A stretch of 64,000 nt of DNA from Geosiphon pyriformis (Eukaryota > Glomeromycota > Glomeromycetes > Archaeosporales > Geosiphonaceae): NCBI GenBank assembly GCA_016748015.1, contig JAAOMT010000512.1, positions 264,263 to 328,262 on the forward strand. The letters are read 5' to 3'. The position numbers and the translations under genes are program-made. The notes beneath the pieces were generated by a model that saw only the letters and a program-made list of their open reading frames with translations, was not told the origin of the DNA and searched no databases. How positions within the stretch are numbered: position 1 is the first letter of the stretch; the number at the start of each line of letters is the position of its first letter. Of the stretch, positions 35,307 to 47,699 are shown piece by piece.

Positions 35307-36297
35307 TGTTATCAGTAGAATTTTAGCTATTAATTAGCATAAAATTACTCTTATAATTTCTATAATTAATTAGTATATTAATACTATTTCAAATTATTAT
35401 TTATTATTTAATCAATTATCACATATCATGATTTAATTAAATAATCTAATTAGTATAACAGAAAGTAGGATGATCAAATTACACAATATTTTGAACTTTG
35501 TAACATTCAAAAATTTGCCGAAATTTATAAGAAATTTGCCAAAATTTATAGAAATTTGCCAAAATTATGAATAGTTCACCCAAATTAATCAATAGTTTAG
35601 CGAAATAACTTGTAATTCATCAAAATGTATCTTTAGTTTGCCAAAAGTTGAGCAAAGAGAAAAAGTGCAAGTTCATAAACTAGTACTACAACAAATTATA
35701 TAAAAGAAGAGCTTTTCTTTTCAAGAAAATGTATTTTACTTTAGATTTATCACTTAGAACCGTTCTTATACACACAAAAAGAAATAAATATCAAATAATT
35801 CGAAAAACCAAATTCTTTAATTATTGCACTTGGAAAATCCCCAAAACCCAACTAACATTTCGAAATTGATTAGCTACCAATTTCAGTAAACTGTTAGTGA
35901 CTCCAGGCCTGGATAGAAAACGTTTCCCTTGATAAAATCCTATTTCTTTTACATTTCTTTTATTTTTCTTTTATTTTCTTATTACAATTATTAGAGTAGC
36001 CTACAGATGAGATTCCTGTAGAAGAGTTGACTTTCACAGCAAAGTAACTACACATTTTTAGTGAGCTTCCAGATGAGCAATTCCTGGGAAAGAGTTGATG
36101 TTTACTACAATGTAACTATACAAAGTAACTGGCATAGAATTGGCCATTCCACTTATAAGCCCAGCAGTTCAAATTATAGAAGATAATTTGAAGATAAATT
36201 CAGTTATTGGAGGTTCAACTACTTCTAGAAAACATGAATTTGCAACCAACAGACAGTTATAACATTTAAAAAAAGAGACCAAAAACCTCCAGTAATA
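35307..36297 (+). mobile_element. Solo LTR (991 bp) inserted in the LINE A reverse transcriptase
   Basis: The element begins TGTTATCAGTAG and ends CCAGTAATA (ancestral CAGTAACA), so its ends form a short inverted repeat of TG...CA type. It is flanked by a CTGC direct repeat (35303-35306 and 36298-36301). Removing element and one repeat restores the LINE RT reading WLVLQDMHKAYD. A TATATAAAAG box (35697-35706) and AATAAA (35783-35788) are spaced like U3 and R signals on the plus strand. There are no coding frames. Related copies lie at 1-324 and 52732-53701, with degraded U3 parts at 3386 and 40445. A non-autonomous transposon with similar ends (for example Ginger-like) is less likely given these promoter signals. 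Confidence 0.75.
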
Positions 36298-36301
36298 CTG
36301 C
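36298..36301. repeat. Target-site duplication CTGC, right copy
   Basis: Right-hand partner of 35303-35306. Four bases is within the usual 4-6 of LTR integrases. Confidence 0.7.
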
Positions 36302-38299
36302 AGCACTAACCAAAACTCCCTGTTTTTCTCCAGAGCATTCTCAACAACCAAGCCAATAGCAAAAATAGGAAACTGGGTCAAAGTACCTTTCAACACTAAA
36401 AAATTGTCATCATGAAAAACATTAAACTTGTTACAAGCCAAAAATATCCGATTAAATAGGATCTTAAATAGTATTTTGCATGCTGTTTTGACTAATGCAA
36501 TAAGTCTAGTATTTGTCAAAACACCATTCCACTCATAAGGTTTCGGAATCATTGAAACCCATGCTTCTTTTTACAGATCAGGAACTGCACCCATACTTAA
36601 ACATAAATTCAATAATTTCAAAAGACAGACCAAAACCTCCCTATCACAACGCTTTCAAAGTTCATTAGATATTCCTGATAACTTGGCTGCTTTATTGTTC
36701 AGCAGATTATCTACAACCAAAAACAATTCTTCCATACCAATTTTATTTATTGTACCAGAAAAAGCATCATTATTCACATAATCCAGAAGCATATATTGAC
36801 AAGTTCAGAGGTCAGGTATTTTTGGAAGAACTGATCACTTTCTTGTCTACTTTCTCATAATTTTATCAACTTTAAGCTTTACTTCATTAGGCTCAATTAC
36901 TAGCTCATCATCTATTACCAAGTGATCCAAAACCACCTTGCGAAATGGACATTCCAGAATGCTCTTTATCATCTTTTCTTTGTCAGAACAGAAGTTTTTT
37001 ATATGATGGTCAATTGCCTTTCTTATAGTAGTATTTTCACCAACCTTGAACTCGCAATACTTGGACTTATGATACCCTTTTCTTATTACCAACAAATATT
37101 TAATCAACTTCATCAAGCTCACACCATTCAAAACCATGCCATTAACTTTAGAAGCTTCAATTACATCAATAGTCAACCAGACTTTAATAAGGTGGTTGAA
37201 ATTCAAGAGATTACCAGAGTTCCAACATTTCACAACTTTTGCAACAAGCAGCTCTAATTTAAAGAATTTGAAAGATTGTTTATTTCTTGAACAGTCATAT
37301 TTACTATATCAGAGCTTAGAAAAAACTGTGTCAGCAGCCTATACTATGATCTCTTCTAATATTTTTCACATTGTATTCAAGTTACCATTGATTCTTGCCT
37401 TCTTAAATATGTCCGACTTAGCCAACAACATGGCAAAAGAGCAGTCTTTAAAGCCTAATCATTGAACATCATTTGCATTTTTTAATTTGAACTTCCACCA
37501 GTCTTGGTTGGCTTGTCTGCAAATGCTAATAAGATGTATATCCAACAGCCCACCCAAACCAATTAAAACAAAAACTGATTTATAATCTGTATCAAAAAAC
37601 TCAGACACACTATTGACAAAATGTGATGCCATAGCAGACACCAAATTCCCATTCACTAAAATAAAATCAATCACTTTCTCAACACCTCTAAAATTGCTCT
37701 AGGTAGAAGTCTTGACCAATAAGTATCTATCAAAAGTATTAACCAGGCCCAGACCCAAACAGAACTTGAAACTTGCACTTTTGCTAGAATTATTCTCATT
37801 AAAGTTACCACCTAAAACCACAAAAAAGCTGGAATTGACCACTTCGGAAACCATAGAATTGATATCAGCAGCTTAACTAAATCATGTGCCAATAGATGCA
37901 CCAATGTACAGACCCAAGATCATAACTAAAAGCTTGTTCTTAAACAAAAAGTGCACAGAAATCAAACAACCAAAAATCTTATTTACTTTCAAAACATGCT
38001 GAGCCAAAGAATTGTTCATAATTATGGCAACTCCAGCATCATGAAACACAATATCCAAACCAGAAATAAAAACCCAAAGTTTATCAAATTTATTCATGAT
38101 CCAAGGCCTAATGTCAGACCTCAATTTTGCCTTAGTAACAATCAAAATCATATTTTCCGAATCCTTATGCCAACAAACAATGTTTTTCTGTTTAGCTAAA
38201 TTTGACATATTTCTAATATTACATGTAGCCACTCTCCAAATAAGCTCACTTATTGATGTAAAAGATGCACCAAAAAACCCAAATTTAAGCACAACAGAT

Positions 38300-39982
38300 C
38301 TAATTTCCCCAAAATTGAGCTAATAGAAACTTTAAAAGCCATCATTTTAGATTCCAAACCACCAACTTTGGAGGTAAGAACTTTTGAACTGCTCAGACCC
38401 AAATCTACCACTTTGTCTTCTAATACTGGAGACAAAGGAGAAAAAGACAGCTGAGGGACATCCAAAACCATATCAGTATCTGGTGCCAACATAGAAACAG
38501 AGGCAGCCAAAAGTACAACTTGAGTAGTAGGCACTAGGGACACCAGCTCCACACCATTTAATCTATGCACAATATCTGACACCTGATTAGCTAGTAATTC
38601 TAATAAACATTCCAGTGAAGCTAAACAATTATTGATTAAGGAATCATTTTGAACAACCAGTGCACTTTTTTTAATACTCAAAGAACCAGAAAGAGGAAGA
38701 CCAGACCCAAAATCAGAATCGAAATGAGGGCCACTAAAAGGAGAAGCAAGTGAGACCACTTGCACCTAAGATTTGCCACCAAAGACAGCAGGTTTAGAAA
38801 TAGGAACACCTTTCCTAGCATACAATTTTGCCAGCCAGAGATGATGGTCTTCTGAAGGAACTCTTTTAACAGGTCTTAAGAGCTTAAAGATGGGTGGAGT
38901 TGGTACATTACACTCTAGAGCAGAATGGCCAAGATGTCCATACTTCTCACAGTGAACCAAGTCCAATCTAGCCCAAGATAATTTAACACCAAATATTAGC
39001 TCAGTATGATAAGCAGACTCCAAATTCTTCTCAGAATTAAAACCAACTACAGCACAGCATATCTGGTTGCCAGAATCCATTGAGTGATTAATGACACAGG
39101 TTTTCTCACCAGTCTTATCCAAAAGAGTGTCTAAATCATGAACAGTTGTTTCTATTGGCAAAGTAAAAAGCAATGCTCTGAACCTATCTCTTAACACCCA
39201 AGTTTTACAATCACTTACAGCCATAGCCACATGCACCAAATCTTTACCAATCAAGAAAAACCATTTAGCAGCCAATTGTTTAGCCTGATCTACATCAGCA
39301 AATTCCACCACAGCTTTTTTGCCACAATCCAATAAGTTGAATTTTGATCGACTTAATTTTACCAAACTCAGCTAGAGCAGCAACAATCATATCCTTTGGT
39401 GTGTTTATGGGAATTTTTTTGATGACCACAGCTTGATCTGAATGAATTTCTTGTTTCTTAAGATCGCTGTTTACATCAATTCTTTTTTCTCTGGCCAATG
39501 ATGTGGCGTTAATCATGCTTTCTTCAGAAGTAAACATAGATCTGATGATCCTTTCAAATTTTGAAGGAGTAGTGGCTCTCCCAAAACTATTGACTAAAGA
39601 AAAAATTTTCCTGATGAATTGAGTTTTTGCCATTGCTGATTTCCCTTCCATAGCACTAAGATTAATATCAAGCACAAAAGACTTTTTGACAGACACTTCA
39701 ACTTGAATTTTGACAATTTTCAGGTCAACACATTTTTTCTCAAGAGAAATTTTAAGAAAGGGAGAAAGGGGGTCTATTATCTTCATCCATGCCATAATCG
39801 ATTGAGCCAAGAGGAAAGCCACAAACCATGTTGGTAATTATCTTTTTAGCTTTAGGAGTGTTTGTCACCAAACCAAGAAAAAAACTATTGCCAGCACTAA
39901 AAAAAATATTATTACCCTCACTATCATCAGACATACTGTCTATATCCGAATACACACCATGACTAGGAATAGGTTTGATCAA
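38300..39982 (-). pseudogene. LINE A gag-like ORF1 (frameshifted)
   Basis: Blocks in two frames with a break near 39300-39360: the first contains KSFVLDINLSAMEGKSAMAK and IRSMFTSEESM, the second VVEFADVDQAKQLAAKWFF and a zinc-knuckle remnant CEKYGHLGHSALEC, in which the second Cys is Tyr. A Ser-rich linker follows (38765-38300). The same order occurs in LINEs B and C. The product would be an RNA-binding nucleocapsid-like protein. Confidence 0.7.
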
Positions 39983-40250
39983 AGAAATATCTTTTTCATC
40001 TCCAGAATGCTTGATATTATCAACAGAAACCCTTTTTTTTTAAGAGAAAGAAACCCCAACAGGACCATAAAAAATTCTTATGAACACCTTCTTCTTAGAT
40101 ATAGCACTACTTGAAGCAGCAGCCAAGTTTACCACAAAAAGATTATTTGATTTAGAAATGTTTGCAAGAAATAGCAAGAAAAAATAAAAACTTCTTTTTT
40201 GAAAAATGCTTTTTGGGGTTTTTTAAAAGTAAGAGAGAAAAAAGTTTTAT

Positions 40251-40444
40251 TTGTTAAAGAAGTTATTAAGAAAAAATACAATATTATATTGTTATTGACC
40301 AGCAAACATTAATTGAACACCAAAAATTTTATTAAAAACACACATAATAATTTTAATATTATTTATAAAAACTTAAAATAATTTTTATAAAAGATAACAA
40401 TAACAAAAACAAAAATTATAGAAATTTTACAATCTTAAAAATAT
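40251..40444. other. AT-rich spacer between LINE A and the degraded LTR
   Basis: A short AT-rich stretch with no recognised sequence, at the centre of the head-to-head LINE pair. Confidence 0.5.
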
Positions 40445-40857
40445 TATTATTAATAAAATTTAAGTTATTAATTACTTTTATAATTTTTATTATTAATTAA
40501 CATATAATATTGTTTTTGTTTTTATTATATATTATTTAATTAAATTATTAAATTTTATCATTTAATTAATAATTAAATTTATATAATACATAAATATAAT
40601 TAAATACAATAATTAAATTATGCAATATTTTAAATTATATAACTTTTAAAATTTGTTAAAATATTTAATAATTTGTCAAATTAATTTGTAATTTACTAAA
40701 ATATATATTTAAACTTGAAAAAAGTCATAAAAATATTAACAAAAAAAGTATATTAAAACTTAAAATAATATTAAAACAAATTATATAAAAAAAAAATTTA
40801 AAATTAATTTATTAAATAATAAATTATTTAAATAAAATAATTATTATAAAAAAAAAT
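40445..40857 (+). mobile_element. Degraded LTR (U3 part), cut by LINE B
   Basis: The first 17 bases TATTATTAATAAAATTT match the intact LTR start TGTTATCAGTAGAATTT with five differences, all G to A or C to T. Later landmarks also follow: TTAATTACTTTTATAATTTT, ATTATGCAATATTTT, TTTGTAATTTACTAAAATAT and AAATTATATAAAA (the TATA region). The match stops at LINE B's 5' end, suggesting LINE B inserted into this LTR. Confidence 0.7.
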
Positions 40858-41178
40858 TTTCTTTCTTTCATTCATCCCAAATTCCCAAAAAAGAGCCAAG
40901 AAAATTTTTCTGAAAGAAGTTTTTTCAACATTTAGCATGATAAATCCAAACCATTTTTGCTTGATTACAAGACCATTATTAGTCTTTGTATTGCTGTTCT
41001 GACCAAGTTTATCATGGAGCCTAGTTTTAATATTGAAGTTAAGTCTGCTAAGTCTAGAAAGAAAAAGAGAGGTGGTGCTTTGGAGAACAATATTGATAAT
41101 AAAAAATTCACCACTGTTAAGATGTTAAGTAGGCATTCTTAGGAGTTTAAGACTGGTGATACTACTGAGTTTGATAGT

Positions 41179-42420
41179 GTGAACATGGAGAAAAAATGTT
41201 TGGTTGAAAAAACCAGCTTTGATCATAGAGAAGGTGGCACTTTTGCTGGTAGGAACTCGAACCAAACTCTTAAGAATTCAAAAATTCAGACCAAAAGAGC
41301 ACTGAGTAAGTCACTTGAAAAAATCAACTTTTTAAGCAATGATAACAATGACATTCTTTTGGATGAACCTGTGGTTCTTCTTCCTTCTTTGAAGAACTTG
41401 GTTAATGTTTTTGTTTATAAATCTTTTGCTTTGGATATTGGGCTGGACAAGGTAGTGGGTAAATCTTCTCAAAAGAAATGCACAGTGGTCAGAAAATTAT
41501 TTTCAAGAATCAATGGTTTTGGAGAGGTTTCTACTTCCTTAAAATTCTCTAGGATTATCCAAGCGACTTTTACCTCTGAATTAGATTTGATAAAAGCCAC
41601 TGAAAAGACTATTGGTGCAAAGATCATTGTAAACACCAATTTTAAGAAATCTACTGGGTAATCAGATCAGGCTGTGGTTATGAAAGAAATACTAATTGAA
41701 ACAATGGCTGAGATTGTGCACACTGTGCTATCTGAGTTTGGCATAATTAAGTCAATCAAGATGCAATTAGTGGGGCTGTGGCAGAAAGCAGTGGTTGAAT
41801 TTGAATAGGTTAAGTATGCTAATTTGGCTGCAGCACGTTGATCTATTCTGATTGGAAAAGATACAGTATGGGTTGCTAGATCTGATATGGACAAAGAATC
41901 TTAGGACACGAGAGATGTTCACAAAGCCCTTTTGTACACTCTTCTAATAGAAACAAATGCACATAATATTTGAGACTATATTACTTTAGTGGGTGGAAAA
42001 ACTTGTCTCATTGACTGGCATCTGGTTTCTTATGTCCAAGCCAGATGTGCCACTATCTGTTTTGATTCTTCTGAATCTCTGAATGCTGTCTTAAAAACCA
42101 CACCTGTTTTGAAAGGGGCCAATCTTTACTGGGCTTATCTTGTTTTGGCTAAGTGTATGGAATGTAAGAAAATAGGTTATACCTTCTTATCTTGTTCTGT
42201 TGGTATAAAAAAGAATGTTTCTTTTAATGCTTTCTCATGGAAATTCTGTTGGATTCAGATAAAAGCAGGCTGGCTGCTATTTATGCCAAATGCTCAGTTC
42301 CAGTTGCTTGTCCTGTTTCTTTTGAAGGTGTTTTCTGAGCATAGATCACTAGTGGATCTTCTTTTCCTCCTCTTCCTGTTCAAAATAGTTTATCAGGTGC
42401 TGGCTATTCTTCAGAGTTAA
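41179..42420 (+). pseudogene. LINE B gag-like ORF1 (interrupted)
   Basis: 41179-41661 encodes KSFALDIGLDKVVGKSSQKK and IIQATFTSELDLIKAT, matching LINE A's gag-like block. After stops, 41989-42420 continues with TCLIDWHLVSYVQARCATIC and a zinc-knuckle remnant CMECKKIGYTFLSC, with the CCHC His lost. It cannot make a full protein. Confidence 0.7.
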
Positions 42421-42779
42421 AGCCTACTCCATTGGTGTCTTTGGAAGTAAATGATAGATTTGTCATTTTTGAACACAGTCTTGTTAGCCTTGTAGAGTGT
42501 ATTGATAAGCTGGCTAAGAGGTTGGACACACCCAGGCCAACAGTTTCCTAGCTTAGCCTTGGACATTAGCTGTTGGTAATCCTTTTGTCATAGAATCAAA
42601 GGGTAAATATAGTGATAAGTAAGAGTTCGGGTGTGGCCATTAGTGGTAGAACTAAAGTAAAAGTGGTGATGTTTGATTTCTCTGTTATCAAAAAGTTGAA
42701 GAACACTTTGCACAATTTGTTAATTACAGTTATGGGCCTTTCGGCCAAAATAGACAATGCTGGTTTCTGCTGCTTCCTT

Positions 42780-45700
42780 TTCTCAATGACAGATCTAATC
42801 TGAAAAATTGCTACATGCAATGTTAAAGGCATGAACAATCCTCCAAAGCAAGATAATATTGTGCATTGGCATAAGGACATGAACAATTCTATTTCGATTT
42901 TTATGGAAACTAAGCTGAAAAGGAAGATACATTCATGGATTGTTAAAAGATTTAAGAGCATCTATGTGTTTACTTCTGAGTTGGACACTAGTTACTTGAG
43001 ATTAGGTATTATGGTGGTTATGAATAATTCTTTGGCAAGGCATGTGTATAAGATTTCTAAGGTTCCTGGTCAACTCCTCTCTATTAAGTTGTTTTTTAAA
43101 GATAAGCTTTCCATCTTAATTTTGGGGCTTTATGCTGAAGCATCTTTCTTGGTCTGTTTTTCTCAGGCTGATAAAATCAATTCACTCATGGCTAGAGCTG
43201 TGAATGAATTTTCTTTTGTTATTCTTGGTGGTAATTTCAATGAAAATGGTTCTCATAGATGTGCCAGCTTTAAAAAATGTCTTGACCTGGAGTTAGTCAA
43301 TTCTTTAGTTAGAAGTTTGGCAGTGCAGACACTTATTTGGTCAAATTCTTGCAGAGTTGTAAAAGTGATTGATTATGTGCTTGTTTTTGCAAATTTAGTC
43401 AGTGTGTTAGTGCATTATGGTGTTCTGAAAGTTGATAAACATTTTGACACTGACCATTGGGCTGTTTCTGTGTCTGTGAGTTTGAGTAAGTTATTAAATA
43501 CACAATTGAACTCTCTTCACAAAAAAACAAATATGGATCATTGGAAGTATAATATCAAAAGTATTGACAAAGTTAAGTGGTGTAAATTCAAAGTGTTAAT
43601 AACAGCAAATGCCACTATGTTTTTTGATGAGTTTGTTTCCTCAGTAGTATCTTTTGATCTAGATTCTATGTAGGAAATTGTTTGTAAAGTGATGGTTTTT
43701 TCAGCTAATAAATCATTTAAGAAAAAATGGTTCAAAAGCTTTGATAGCATTTTTACCAAGAGCTCTTCTAGGTTTTACAAATTGGAAATTTTGGTTTTGA
43801 AAATAGTTAAAGTGTCCCGTGGACAAGACTCTGTAAGATTTGCATCTTTGATAAGCCATTGGGCTTCTTTGGACTCTGACAAAGCCTTAATGGTACAGGT
43901 TTTTTTGGACTCTGATGCAGATTTTAACCATGTTAGATCTGCTTTTTTTGGCATATAAAAGTCTTATCACACTTCTAATCTTGCTGAATCTTCAAGGACT
44001 TGAGAGTCAAGTATTAGATCTGTCATTAATAGGCTTATAAAAAGCTTTGCTTCTGATAAAAGTTACACTATTAAGAGTGTTTTAGAACATCCTTTCTGTA
44101 AGGTAGAATTGGACCATCTGGTTGTTGGTAATAAATTGATTTTGGAGCCTGATTTGGTCAAGGCTAAGGTGGATGTGATTATAGAAGAGTAGACTTGGAG
44201 ACGCAAAGTGGTTTCTAATATCTCTAATAATTGGTCTCGTTAATACCAGCCTTTAGAATATGTCTTTAATGGTGTATTCTCAGATGTAATATAACCAATT
44301 GGTTTTGATGAGTTGTTTGATATGGTTTTTGATCTGTCTGATGACAAAGCTGCTGGTCTTTCTAGTATCTTCAATGAACTTTGGAAACACTGTGACAAAT
44401 TCATTATGGATATGTTTTTGGAGCTTTTGAATACTTGTTTGATTAGTGAATCAATGCCCAGTTTCTGGAAAGAGGCTTGGGTCTTAATGATCCCTAAACC
44501 ATATGAATGGGAGAGTATTCTTACAAACACCCATTTTATTGCTCTAATTGAAATGGCCCATAAAATTCTCTTCAAGATCCTGTCTGATAGGATTTCTCTA
44601 ACATATAGCAGCTTTGATGTTCTTTGTAGTAACAACTTTTCTGTCCTAAAAGGTACTTCTATACAGTCACCCATTTTTGCAGTCAGCTCGGTAATAAAGA
44701 ATGCTCTAGAGAAGAACCGTAAACTCTGGCTTGTTCTGCAGAACATGCAAAAGACATATAATTCTGTTGATTGGGAGCATCTTAGAAAGAGTTTAATTAG
44801 GATTAAAATATATAGCAATTTCATACATTTTTTTGGTAATATTCATTGCAATTGAATCAACAGAGTTATAACTGACTTTGGCTTAATTAATAAATATCAT
44901 GTTCATAATGGCTTAGATTAGAGAAAAATTTTCTCACCACTTTTCTGGCACATATTTTATAATTCCCTTCTTTGTGAAGTCAAAAGACAAGAAAATGTGT
45001 GTGGATACAGATTAAATTCTCATTTCATCTCGAAAAATGGTCATCTGGAACTTGTTGCTGAGTTGTCTTCCTTCTTTGCTGCTGGGGCTTTTGTCAATGA
45101 TACAATTTGGATTGGTAGCAATCAGAGTGCTACTCAGCATATTCTCAATGTTGCCAGTAAATTTTTCTAGGTTAATGACATTTCAATTAATACAGATAAG
45201 ACTGTTGTCATCCCTATTAATTGTGGAGTTAGTAGTCCTTCTTTATTTATTAATGGCTCACCTATTGCTATTGCAAAAAGAAGGGAATTACATCATTATT
45301 TAGGCATCTTTCTTTCAACTGAGGATCTTTTAAAGTCTAGCTTGGCCAAAGCACAGTCAGATGTTTGGTTTTTTTCTAACTTTGTGCTAAGAAAAACCAT
45401 CTCTGATAAACAATTTTTGTACTTGGTTTCGGCTGTTCTCCATCCTATCGTGAGTTATAGAACTTAGTTCAGTTTTATATCTTTCAATGTATGCAACAAA
45501 TGAGATACTTTGATTTGAAAAGGTCTTAAACTAAAATCTGGTCTTCCTCTTGATTTTCCGAATGATTCAATCTACCACCCCTCCTTTTATGGTTTAAAGT
45601 CTTTTGAACAGGTGTAATCTAAAGACAAATTGGCATCACTCGTGAATTTTGCGAACTCTGATGGGATTTTGGGTCATATGTTCTCTTATAGGTCTCATGA

Positions 45701-47262
45701 CTTGCAAGTTTTGTGTTGGCATCCTATTCACTCTCTGAGTTCCCCAGTTTGTATTCGCATCAGTCCTTTAAATAATTTTTTAGCTGGTGTGATCCATGTT
45801 TTTGCAAAATATAATCTGTCTTTAAGTGGATTTTTGAGTGATTTTTTTTGTTATTGGGATGGGATCCCTATGTTAGTGGTTCTTGGAGAGGCTAAGTTCT
45901 GTGCATGTTTCCTCTCTCTATGTTAGTATGGTGTTGTCTTTGTGAATTAGCTTTGTAATTGTCATGGTGCTATTTTTAATTGGAAAACTTTTAAGCACTA
46001 GAAAAAATTGGATTCTCGTGGTCCAGTTCCTGATTGGTTTAGTTTTTTTGTTACCTTTCTCAATAATGTGACTTTTTTTTCTGTTAGCCCATGTACTTTT
46101 GAAGGTGTTGGTAGATCTTTGAATATTCTAGAGTCTCAGGAATTTAAGTTGGTATGTAGTCAGTTGTCTCATGTTAGTGTTGGTAATCTGTCCATCTATA
46201 CAGATTGTTCTCTGAGGGATTTGGGCACCATACAAAGGAAGACTAGTGCTGTTGTCTTTTTTGATGACATTGGTTTAGGTTTGGGCATAAAGTCTCTGGT
46301 TTGTTGTCTTCTACTTTGGTGAAGCTACAAGCCATAGCTCTGGTATTAGAATGTGTTCTTCTTCTTAGCTCAGTACGTTTACACTCTGATAGTTAGGCTG
46401 CTCTGGATGTGTGCAAGTCAAAAGTACATCTAATCTGTCTGGATTTTCACATTTTGTACTGGGTGGAGCATCAGCATATTGTGGACATTATTCATTGCAA
46501 GAATTTGAAGGTGGAGTGGGTTAAGATAAAAGATCACTCAGATATTATGAGGAATGATTGTACAGATGCCTTTGCTGCTGTTGCTTCTGACTTTGTTTGG
46601 CACCTTCCTCCCCATTTGAAGAGACATTGCCTTCTGGCTGGTGGTAATTTCATTTCTGGTAATTTTAAGCATTTTGTTCAGAATGCTATTTAGATCAGTT
46701 TATTATGCACATTGGAAAGTTGGTTCTGACAGGTGATTTAATATTGGACATTGATTGGTTAAGCTTTTCTTTGGTGTGGCACCCTGATTTGCATATGGCT
46801 GCAGGCTTTATGAGTAAACCCTCTGCTGGCTTGTATACATATTTTATAAAGGTTTTATATCATTGACTGTCTGTTGCTGTTCAGAAACAACTTTATTCCA
46901 AATATTATCTTAGTGTATTATGTTTGTTTTGCAGTGATGTTGAGGTTTCTAATCATGTTTTTTCTTGTGAAATTGATTTTCCTACCTATTGTCAATTGTT
47001 GAATGCCTATGCAGCTTCCTGGGAGCTGATTTTTGGTCTCTCTCATTCCTTTTCTTGTGTATCTTAGCTTTTGTTATCTTGTGCTTTTAATATCTCTGTA
47101 TTCACGACTCTTTTCAAAGGTTTTGTTCTTAACAATTGGTTCCAGGAGGCTGTATCTGTCTTTTATGATCCCAAACTTGTAAGTTGGAGGATTGTGGACT
47201 TTGTGCATGTTTTTGGTCTTAGTTTCAAGAATAGTATCTGGTTGGTTCATGCTAAACATTGA
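42780..47262 (+). pseudogene. LINE B ORF2: endonuclease, reverse transcriptase, RNase H (broken)
   Basis: The endonuclease (42800-43673) is the best preserved: ATCNVKGM, METKL with its Glu, LGGNFNENGSH where GDFN is expected (Asp to Asn), IDYVLV and DTDHWAVS. RT (44313-44855) contains SDDKAAGLSSIFNELWKHC, PKPYEWESILTNTHFIALIE and WLVLQNMQKTYNSVDW, where the family's DM and YD aspartates are Asn. The YxDD-type box is FVNDTIWIG (about 45087). RNase H starts near 46190 (LSIYTDCSLRDLGT). The tail is VLCLFCSDVEVSNHVFSC-like (about 46915). All these Asp to Asn changes need only one G to A change. Confidence 0.8.
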
Positions 47263-47699
47263 GCCTTCATGGAAAAAATAGGTTAATTTTACCTGATAAT
47301 TCAATTCCTGTTTCAATTTTTGGACTGTCATCAAAGTTGTCTGCTGGTATCATTAAACTGCTTGGAATTGTTGATGCTTTTGGTGTTGGCTTTGGTTTTC
47401 ATAAATCATGTTCATTCTTTTCTGGTATTGGTAATAATGTTTTAATTCACATAGTTGCTTAGTGGTGTCTTGATCGGTCTGAGTGGCTGGTTACGTGTAG
47501 AAAAGCATGATTTGCACCTAGTTTAGATTATTTATATGATGTATTGTATTAGGTAGTGTTTGGATCTCACTTGTAAAATGTTAATAAAAAAAATAAAATA
47601 AAATAAATATTTTTATTTAAAAAACCAAACTTTTTTGGTAATTAATTGTTTTAATATTCTAAAATTAATTAATTGTTAATTTTTGTAAAAAAGTTAATT

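Larger units (their letters stand above)
33011..38292 (-). pseudogene. LINE A ORF2: endonuclease, reverse transcriptase, RNase H (broken)
   Basis: Endonuclease text starts at about 38252 (ATCNIRNMS, then a TKAKL block where family members have TETKL, so the catalytic Glu is Lys). RT text includes PKPYEWNGVLTNTRLIALV (36552 downward), PIFAIGLVVENALEKNREFW and, after the LTR, QDMHKAYD. The YxDD-type box reads FVND (about 34945-34960). RNase H (33527-33835) has LTELQAVVLALKC and SDSQS. The C-terminal CLLCDKVEFSDYVFAC resembles LINE zinc-finger tails. Several in-frame stops and the LTR insertion disable it. Confidence 0.8.
32440..40250 (-). mobile_element. LINE A, nearly full-length non-LTR retrotransposon, interrupted by an LTR
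   Basis: Minus-strand order: 5' end near 40250; gag-like ORF with a degenerate zinc knuckle; apurinic-type endonuclease; reverse transcriptase; RNase H; Cys-rich C-terminus; and a 3' end with a T-run on this strand at about 32430-32440. RNase H after RT, plus an APE endonuclease, fits the Tad1/I-like LINE groups. A 991-bp LTR lies within the RT (35307-36297); without it the element is about 6.8 kb. Multiple stops and frameshifts make it inactive. The 5' end shares its TTTTCAAAAAAGAAG-like text with LINEs B and C, showing that all three reach the same 5' terminus. Confidence 0.85.
40858..47595 (+). mobile_element. LINE B, nearly full-length non-LTR retrotransposon
   Basis: The plus-strand copy of the LINE A family, about 6.7 kb, running from a 5' end with CCCAAAAAAGAGCC and GAAAGAAGTTTTTTC to an A-rich tail at about 47580-47600. 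It carries the gag-like ORF, endonuclease, RT, RNase H and Cys-rich tail in that order, each interrupted by stops. It lies head to head with LINE A across about 600 bases of AT-rich DNA. Protein-level similarity with A is clear, but DNA divergence is substantial, so it is not a recent inverted duplication. Confidence 0.85.

Noticed and set aside
35307-36297. Non-autonomous DNA transposon (Ginger-like or hAT-like MITE) instead of a solo LTR
   Set aside because: TG...CA ends and a 4-bp duplication could fit Ginger, but TATA and AATAAA signals in LTR order and a second copy beside a gypsy pol favour an LTR. hAT would give 8-bp duplications. Not fully excluded.
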